A DNA stretch of 27,968 nt from Tubiluchus corallicola (taxonomy: Eukaryota > Priapulida > Priapulimorpha > Priapulimorphida > Tubiluchidae): positions 64,001-91,968 of the forward strand of contig JAQGDQ010000819.1 of the NCBI GenBank assembly GCA_030141605.1, read 5' to 3'. Both the position numbers and the translations under genes were made by a program. The notes under the pieces were generated by a model. It did not search any database. It was not told where the DNA came from and saw only the letters and a list, made by a program, of their open reading frames with translations. Positions within the stretch are counted from its first letter, which is position 1, and each line of letters opens with the position of its first letter. This document shows, in pieces, positions 10,431 to 19,745 of this stretch.

Positions 10431-10975
10431 TAAAGGAAAATTGGATGATTGTGTAAACATGAGTTCAGAATAGAGAATGCTGTAAAATGTTGAAAACTAC
10501 AATAGCTTATTTTAAATCAAAGCTTAGATTAAATGATAATTACCTCGGATACTCAAATTTTGTTAAACTTTCAAAGCTGCACGCGGCTCAGTGAATCTAC
10601 TAAGATTGGCAACGTCGGCTTTTTGTCACATTCGCGTGGTTGACAAATAACGTAATAACCATGATCATGAACTGCAGTGTTAGTTTCTGACGTCATATTA
10701 TCTATAGCCCATTTTTCGTGACATCATGAGTTTAAGCAGAACTGTAACACCTATCCAAATGTGCTTGACGTGCAAGGGAAGACGCCTGCAATTGCACAAA
10801 CTGTGGTTAGTTTCTGATGTAAGCAATAGCTGTGTTTGGCTGCCGATAATTAACTTTCTAAGCTAATTATTCAAATATAAGGAACAATTGCTAACTTTTA
10901 TAGGCAAGAAAATCTAGATTTTGGACAGTGAATTAAAATGAGATTGAGTCTAAACAATTGTTCGGTCTTCCTTTA
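10431..10975 (-). mobile_element. TIR element family 1, copy 2
   Basis: An inverted full-length relative of 2179-2727, with ends TAAAGGAAAATTGGATGATT and (complement) TAAAGGAAGACCGAACAATT. Internal landmarks such as GTTAGTTTCTGACGTCAT and GTTAGCAATTG (as their complements) occur in both copies. Indels and substitutions show an older family. Confidence 0.75.
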
Positions 10976-11295
10976 TTATTTTACCATGGCACATTTACTA
11001 TTTACTATGACTATGAAATTTAAAACAGGTACTTTGTACAAATTATCATATGTTACCTTACCTACATTATTTCTATTTCTTTATTCTATTTTCATTTGTT
11101 AATTTTTATAAGATTGTTTTCTGCCAAGAGAGGCCACAAAAAATGTTTGAAATTCACAAGAAGGCCTTTCACGTCACAGCAAGCCACGGGACGGTTTTGT
11201 GTTTGTCTTCAAGCAGCAAGCTGATTTGGACAACTTCATATAGTACTTAGGATAAGCAATAGCAAAACTGACTATATCAATTCCAATTCAGTTCA

Positions 11296-11960
11296 ATTTT
11301 TTTATTAACTCCGCAAGAATTATCAAAATACAGTATTAGGAATACATGCAATATTATGTAACAAAGGAGAAGGGCAGCGAAGAACACGTAGGTTATCTAG
11401 TCAGCCATCCTTAAATAGCTAGGATTAAATAAAATTAATTTTGGCACCGTTCTCAATTTAAATTTGAATTCTGTTGACGTGTGTAATTGGCAATTAAATG
11501 ATGGGAAACGCAATACTGTAGAACATTATAATTTAAATAACCAAAAATTTACAATTCTAAAATATAATGAACATGTGAAACAAACTAAATAAAAATAACT
11601 TAAAATTTTAACATAACAGAAAATGGATAATTTGAGCATTATCTTCAAAATCCGACAAAAACCAAAAACTGTAGAATGATCAACCAAAGATGGCGAGAAA
11701 AAAATATAATAAATTAAACCAAGGAAAAATAAGGTAAATATAAATCATACAAAACAAAACAAGAAACAGAAGCAAATAAGAAAAAAACAAAACTGAAATG
11801 TTGTAATAATAACATCAATGACTGAAGCTATCAAGAAAGAGAATATAATAAATTAAACCATCGAAAAACTAAATCAACTGTAAATAAGACAAAATGAAAT
11901 TAAAATATAGCAAAAACTTATAGTGTTGTAACAATGAAAAAAATGTATAGGTATTCCAAG
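11296..11960. repeat. degraded interspersed repeat with A-rich body
   Basis: The segment with GAGAAGGGCAGCGAAGAACA and TTATCTAGTCAGCCATCCTT resembles GAAAGGGCAGTGAAAGACCA...CATCTAAGCAGCTGCCCTT at 18610-18655. Both are followed on the plus strand by long A-rich sequence. Probably two copies of one LINE-related repeat; the class is unresolved. Confidence 0.4.
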
Positions 11961-12192
11961 TACATAAGTAACTTCAATGATGAAGTTGTCATTCATATGT
12001 AGGCTAGACGAGGATTTGTGTTCATTTACTGCTTGCATTGTTAACTGTTATCTATGTAATCATGTCTTTTCAAGGTTGGTATTGTCTGAGTCTTGTCTGC
12101 AAGCAGTCACATCCCATGAGCTTAGACCACTGATTATTGCTTTAATTTTGCCTACTGAATTAGCGCAGCATCGTTTGGTTTAACATTTCAGG

Positions 12193-12219
12193 ATGCCAGA
12201 ATCTACAGAAAGTAAAGAG
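12193..12219 (+). CDS. SLC25A10: SLC25A10 exon 1
   Basis: Nine codons (MPESTESKE), phase 0, donor GAG|GTGAGT. The first-exon assignment rests on phase, the donor and the upstream in-frame stop; it is the least conserved part of the protein. Confidence 0.75.
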
Positions 12220-15200
12220 GTGAGTAAATTCAATCTTGCCGATTTATTTCCTTGGAGGTTGTTTAGTTTAGCATAGGTGTTTTTTACCGGTTTCATTGAT
12301 TGCCAGTTGCTTTAGAAGTAAATCTGCAGTAATAAAAAAGTTGGCAATAGCTATGTGTAAGTACCAGTTAGCTAGATACTACCTTGCACCTAATGTTAGT
12401 CATCATCGGATATGAAATACAGACGTTTTGAAATACAGTAGACGCCGCTTAATAGATTCGCTTTGGGACCGACGTGTTTTGACTCTATCAAGCGATGCGT
12501 GTAGTATTACAGGTGTAGAAGTATGAGTCATCAGCTTACTATGCACTGCAAAGGCTGTTAATGAACTTTAGAAACCGAATAATGCCTAAATTCCTTTGTG
12601 CTGTTAAAAATTTGAAAAAATATTCTAAAATATTAATTTATATAAGTGAATTAGGAATAAATTAAAAAGTATACTTTTCTAAATCACACAAGTCTGTTTA
12701 TTTGCAAAAATCACAAAAAATCCTTCAAGATTGGCTGCTTTCTGGCAAAGACAGCCAGACCTTCCAAAGCAAACTGCTAAGCAAGTCATTAAATGTTTAG
12801 CTTTCAGGTATTTTTGGGCAACACGGGTGGATCAAAGCAAAACTTTAGGTTATCATAACTAGTGTATGATAAACGTTCCTGCTTATAAACAAAACGGTAC
12901 TTAACATGATTGTTTCTATGTATATTATAGGACAAAAGCGAATTAAGATGATATAAAAGTCATAAAAGGTTATTAGTCACACAAAAGTGTCTTATTGAAG
13001 TATGTGAAGCAAAAATATTGAGTCAATTATGCGAAGTTATTTGAGTGAATTACCGACAGTTTTTATGTACATTTAAATAGAACCGGCCCGTACCAGGCAT
13101 TTTTAAGTCAATTAACGACTGATTCTATTAGCTGTGAGTCTATTAAGCGGCGCCCGCTGCACCAGTGTTGTTAACGTAGTTTTACATTAATTTATGCCCT
13201 CTATGTGAAATACAAAGTGAGAACTCAAGCGTATTCAAGCAAACAAGAATTGTGTTGTATGAACCAGGGGCCGCTTTCACAAAGCCATCACTAAGTTAAC
13301 AACGTCGTTATTAATAGTTAACTGAATGTAATAACGACGTCGTTAACTCAGTGACGGCTTTGTGAAACCGTCCCCATTGTTTCTTGTTTTCTGACCAGTG
13401 CATTGTTTTTGTTAAGAAGAGCATGTTCAGAATCACCATGCAGATGCTTGTAATGTTCTTAGGTGGTTGGAAAGGAACGACGCTTGCAGGACAAGAAGGC
13501 AAGATGGTATTTTGGTGGAATGGGCAGCGCTGGAGCAGCATGTTGTACTCATCCTCTGGACTTATTGAAGGTTTGTTCTGTTACTTGCCTCATTTCAGTA
13601 CGAATGAGAAGCATGTAATAACTGCTATGTGAATTTTGGTTCATGAGAAGGATTAAAGAAGGCAGTTTGTAATTCCACAATAGGGCTCACGTTCTCCTAG
13701 TAGAACTTATCACTTAACTCAACTAAATGTCTAGTTTTAAGTGAGCTTGGAACACTATACTTACGTTAATTGTCAGTCCAGCTTAATGTTATGACTCGTG
13801 CTTGGTTCTTGTATTATGATAAAGCCAGGGCTTAACGAGGTTCGCACTTTCGCGAGTGTGCGGAACTCCGACAGTCGCCATATTTGCTCCAAAATTCCTC
13901 AAATTGTTGCTTAATGTTCATCGTTGTTACAAATGAACTCTGGCTTCAGCAAAAATGTTTAAAACATTTAAATTTTGTTTATTACATTGTTTACTTCATT
14001 ATTTACTTTATGATTGATTTCATTGTTTACTTCATTGTTTATTACATTATTTACTTTATGATTTATTTCATTGTTTACTTCATTGTTTATTACATTGTTT
14101 ACTTCATTATTTACTTTATGATTTATTTCATTGTTTACTTGGTTATTTAGGTGCACATACAAACGCAACAGGAAGGCAGGATTACCTTGATAGGAATGGG
14201 TGTTAAAGTTGTGAAGAATGAAGGTATACTTGGTCTGTACAATGGTCTGTCTGCATCACTTGTGAGGCAGGTAAGTCCTGTTGCCACTTGCTACATTTAC
14301 TAATTGCATTCATGTGTATTTGAACATTTGTCAGCAGGGTCATAACTAAGATAAATTTTTAGTTCATATTTAAGGTGAGGGAATAGCAGAGTGGTCATGT
14401 GTGTCAGCATCTTTACCGAAGTTAAGCAATGTTAAGGCAACTCACTGAATAGAGGGTGACAGTCAAGTTCAATACTTGTTCTTGTGATTTCATTCGCCTT
14501 ACTGGTTCCGACCGTTCGCCTCGTTTAGGAAGGATGTTGCCGCATCCAAATGTGCTTAATATACCTCTCATCGAGTGGCGTAGCTAGGTGGATGCGGGGG
14601 TGACATCTAGAGCACCACACCGGGTGACATCTAGAGCACCACGCCGGGTGACACCAACCCTAGCGATGCCCCTGCTCTCATCACACGGGATAAGCCTTGA
14701 CATAGACCTTGCGCCATTAAGTGTTGCATAATAGCTTACAGGCTGACTGTAGTCACAGAAATACTGTGAACAGAGGTTAATACCACTGAATGCTTTATTG
14801 TAACATAATCAGTACATGAATGTCTCACATATCCCATAAAGTGGTTTAACCTGACTGTTCAGAGCGCAGGTGAGTAAAACAGACAGGTGACTAGCAGGTA
14901 ACAAACTGAAAAATTGACCAAAACCAAAAGCTTTACATTCCCGCCACAGATGGCGCCTCGTGCACGAATTTGTAACACTGCTACACTGACAAATTGTATT
15001 TTAAGAAAACTATATGACATTGTGATAAATTAGTAAAACGAGGCGTAATGCCGTAAACTGGTAATCACGTGTTGTCTTTGAAAGTTAGCAAATTTCATAT
15101 GATTTCAGATGACGTACTCAACAACAAGATTCGGCGTGTACGAGGTAGTTAAGCAAGCAATTATGGCTTCTCAGGAGGACAAGAACGCGCCGTTGAAATT

Positions 15201-17400
15201 CTATCAGAAAATCCTTATAGCCGGCACCGCTGGCATGATGGGTGGCTTCGTCGGTACTCCCGGTGATATGGTAAACGTTCGGTAAGCAATAAATGTGCTC
15301 TTCCTTCAAGTTTGTTCCATGGCTAGCTGTTCCACCCAAGCAAACTGATCATTTCGTCTTGCCTAGATAACAAATAATACCCAAAATGTTTCTGTAATTT
15401 CGCCTTTGAAACGCATCGATTTCAGCTTTATGATTTGCTTTTAACGTCCAGACCTCAGAGTTGTACAGAACTACAGTTTCAACTAAGGCTGAGAATATTC
15501 TAATTTTTGTTTCCAAAGAAATCTTCCTATTCTCAAAAACTTTTGTGAGTTTTGAGTAAGCTGATAATGCCATTATTTTCCATCTTCATATGTCGTCTTC
15601 TAAGTTAAATATTAATAATAAACTTCTAATGACAATTATTTGCCAAAATACTTCAGGTTTGTTCACATTTGTAAATCAGAACATTATTGGTTACATAATT
15701 GTTGTTGTTGGTCTCCTTCTGTCTCGGAAGACAATAGAGTGTGCGCCAAAAGAGCCAGTTATTGATCACATTGATGGAGCTGCAGCGTCGATTGTGGCTG
15801 AGCAGTGCGATCCTTGAACGTCTCCAGGGCGCACGCCTGGGCAAGGTGTATGGAGATCCTGAGTTGCCCAGACAACAGGAACCCCCTCTCTTCCTCCCTG
15901 GTGTAGTCCAAAGGAAAACGGAGCGATACGTTTGGTACCTGGTTGGCTGCAGGAGCTGCCGGAGTCAGTGAGCATGCTGCACTGGTCCGCCTTCGGGGCT
16001 CCACTGATTTGGAAGGTTTACTCCTCTACACATGGCCGTTGGGTCACTTGACCTCATCCGCCCACTAGCCATTGGCTGTTTGTGCAGCTCTTCCGCCTAG
16101 TGTCGAGATACAGTGTGGGCATCCCGCAAGCCTACAGCACCTGGTATTCCTAGGCGGTCACCCATCCAAGTACTAACCAGGCTCTACGTTGCTTAACTTC
16201 GGTAATCAGACGAGAACCGGTGTTTTCAATGTGATTTGGCTAGTTGTACCACCCAAGCGAACTGATCATTTCATCTTGCTTAGATAACAATCACAGGCTT
16301 TTCAGTTCTTACAAAGTTCGCCTTTGACCCTTTGACCACCCACCATCGTGAAATTACGTTAATGGCTGTTGATGTTATAATTCTATATTGAAATGGGGAA
16401 ATATGTGTTCTTATTATTTAAAGTGCTAAACTAAGATCTTTTGCTTTCTGGTTTTTGTGATAATAATTAGCGTTCAACTTATCATATTAGCATAATCTCT
16501 CGGAATGTCTCGGGTTCAAGCCTTAGGGCAGGTATTCTTTCATTTTTTTCTTTTATTCTGCGTACAGTATTACTTTTCTATGCAGTAATAGTAACAAATA
16601 TAGGACTAGTTAGTAAGAAAATCAAATGAACTATATTATCCCTCACTGGCTGATGTGAACCTTTGTGAACTGATAGTCACTTTGGGAGTAGCTTGCGGGT
16701 CTTCAAAGCACAGTGTAACGGTTGTGTCCAGAAAGGTGTTGAAAGTCCTGTTTCATCTGGAAATGTAAATTGTGATTTTGATTTTGTTAGAATATACAAT
16801 TTCTTGTGATTTTGCCATTTTCTTGAGAAAGTTTAAAGTCAAATATAAATTTTTACATTTCTGTTATATAGAATTGATAGCTAACTTACGTTATTTAACT
16901 ACGTAAGTAAGTACTTAATAGTTAAATTAATGACTACATTATGTTAAAGTCTGTGTTATAGAAATAAAAATATACCGACATCTCGGGTCACCGATTTTTT
17001 TCCCTGATTATCAGTATAAAAATTCGGTCCGGTAAAGTTTGATTGTAATTACTAAATGTTTCCCTATAATACTTACAGTAAACGATGCTTATTGTTGTCC
17101 AATCGCAAGTTGTTTTTTCTCACAAAATAAGTTTCAATGTTTACATGAATTTTGTTCATAGGATGCAAAATGATATGAAGATTCCTAGAGAGCAAAGGAG
17201 GAAGTAAGTATGGCAATGAGAAATGTTTGTTTATTACATGGATACTTTACTTCTTAATTCGGAAGTGGTGCTGGCAAGCCACTGGCTTAGCAGTGTCTAG
17301 TTTTTTTGCTGGATTACTGCTGCGTTTACCTGTCTGAAGGCAGATTTCTTTTATTTTAGAATTCTGCCTGCCCAATGTCTACAATAGACGTGACGGGCGT

Positions 17401-17432
<32 letters not shown>

Positions 17433-18476
17433 ACTTTACAAGATAGAAAACTGGAAATACTAGTTTGTCAAATACAATGTGTACTTGATAAGACTGCTTG
17501 ATGTTTCCTGACGAAGGATAAGCACTGAAGATTGGCGCTAATTTATAGCAAAAACCAATGTCTCGATACTTGGCGTCCCTGTTACAATTGTGGAAGGTCT
17601 TTCATTTTCCAACATGGATAAAAATAGTTATGAACTACCTACCTGCTGCAAATGCTTATTGGTAACAGATAATTCTATAATGATGGATCATGTGCTGTTA
17701 ATTGTGTAACTGATCTTAGTCCAAGTTTTTTATTACGGGTGTAATTTGTGGTTAAACCTGATTTTTTTCGGATTTGTATTTACATCGTCTTTGTCAAAGC
17801 ATCTTAGCCTGTCTAAGGAAATTCAGTATTAAATAGTTCACCGCTCAGGTGAAGTTTGTCTAACTTTAGTATTAAAGTGATTGATGACATTTAAATTTCA
17901 GTTATAAGCATGCAATTGATGGGATATACCGCGTAGCAACAGAAGAGGGAATGACGAAGCTGTTTAATGGTGCTACCATGGCAACGATAAGAGCTGTGCT
18001 CATGACTGTTGGTCAGGTTAGTTACTACCTGGCGTAGTTACAATTCTGTTCACCGGGGAGCGCTGACTTTTCACCAACTTGGTTGCTATTTGCGCCGTGG
18101 TCCTCTGATCTTTAGTAAAAAGATCGGAATGCAGCATTGTACTTCATAGCCAACCAGTTTGGCTTGCGAATTTGTACTGCTCACAGTGCCTTTGACATTT
18201 CATTGTTAGTTTGTTTTAAGAAACTCTTGAAATTGTTAAAAAAAAATCCACCGCACATTGCAGAAAGGCGTGTTTCATTGTGTAGCATTGTTTATTCATT
18301 CACTGTCAGAGAAATGATGCAGCATCGAAGGAAGCCATCACTACAGCAGGCAGTATCCAGGGAAGCCAGTGCAACAATGAGCAAAACCAAATTAATATCT
18401 TGTTGGTGAAAATGCATCTTCAGGCTTCAGAGCCTGATTTCGTTAGGAAAGAAATCTTTCAGTTACTGGTTCTGAT

Positions 18477-18531
<55 letters not shown>

Positions 18532-19700
18532 TAATAATCTTTTATTTATCTTTTAACACACGCACAGTTATCATACAATTAATTTGGTAACAAAAATGTG
18601 AAGAAAGGGCAGTGAAAGACCAATTGGTCATCTAAGCAGCTGCCCTTTGGTTAGTGATGAACATTTTTTATAGGCGCTATGCTACAGTGTATTAGTGTTA
18701 GTACTGCTTATAATAAAAACTAAATTGTTACGAATGGCATTAAATTGATATGCTTATAACGTGTTAGTACAATTCATACACAGTAATAATAAGTGCATAA
18801 TAAAAAAAATCAAACTGAAAATAACTGAAACAAGAACTGAAATAAAAATCTGACAACAGAAACATAATAACAATGGCAACTGAAATATACTTTAGCATAA
18901 TTCTTAGACATAAGCAAGCGAATGTATAATGGAGTCATAATGTATCATAATAATGTAAAAAATTACAGAGCGATTTTTGATGATCTTAGGTAAAATAAAT
19001 AAATTTTATTTAATGAATCATTTTAATGGATTTAATGAATAAAATATTATGTACAAAATGTTAAGTTTGGGTTTTGGTGAAACATTATATAAAAATGAGA
19101 TTTATTTATAAGCTTGTGTGTTTCATTTTAGATTGCTTTCTACGATCAAATCAAGCAATTGCTGCTACAATCTGGATGGTTTAAGGATAACATTGGAACC
19201 CATTTTACTGCTAGTACTTTAGCTGTGAGTCATTTTTACTTTTCCTCGTATTTTGCTTGTTAAGTTGTATCTCACGGTATTGCTAATGTTGATAAACACT
19301 TTATTTCCACTAGTGACCCTATAACTTGGAATAAATTACCTGCATACATCAAAACTTCTGTGTCAATTCATAAAGTAAAGAAAAATCTTAAATCACACAT
19401 ATGCTGAATGATCCCTTTGAATGTGTGGATGTATAATGTATATATACCAACATTACTTCACAGCATGTACATGCAAATACTCACAACTCTCACTTCATCC
19501 CTATAAACTATATAATATAATTGGCAATCAATTGTGCCTCTTTTTATTTTATTCTTACTTTGGCTACATTTATGCTTTGAAAATATTATCGTGACTTAGT
19601 TGTCATCATAACATCATCGTACTAACATGTGTCATTCATGTATTCCTCATCAACATGCTGAATTTCTACCTTTTGCACTTTGTCCTCATTGTAGAAGAAA

Positions 19701-19745
<45 letters not shown>

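Larger units (their letters stand above)
8454..12192. other. intergenic region between divergent UTP3 and SLC25A10
   Basis: It separates two divergently transcribed genes. It contains an exon-like block (8802-8898), a hAT MITE (9379-9771), a TIR element (10431-10975) and an A-rich repeat (about 11296-11960). The stretches 8899-9370 and 9780-10430 are AT-rich, and I see nothing assignable in them. I cannot identify a TATA box or CpG-rich promoter for either gene. Confidence 0.7.

Noticed and set aside
15741-16004. Overlapping frames on both strands in the GC-rich block as proteins
   Set aside because: GC-rich retroelement body gives long open frames by composition; no known motif, and several frames are open at once.
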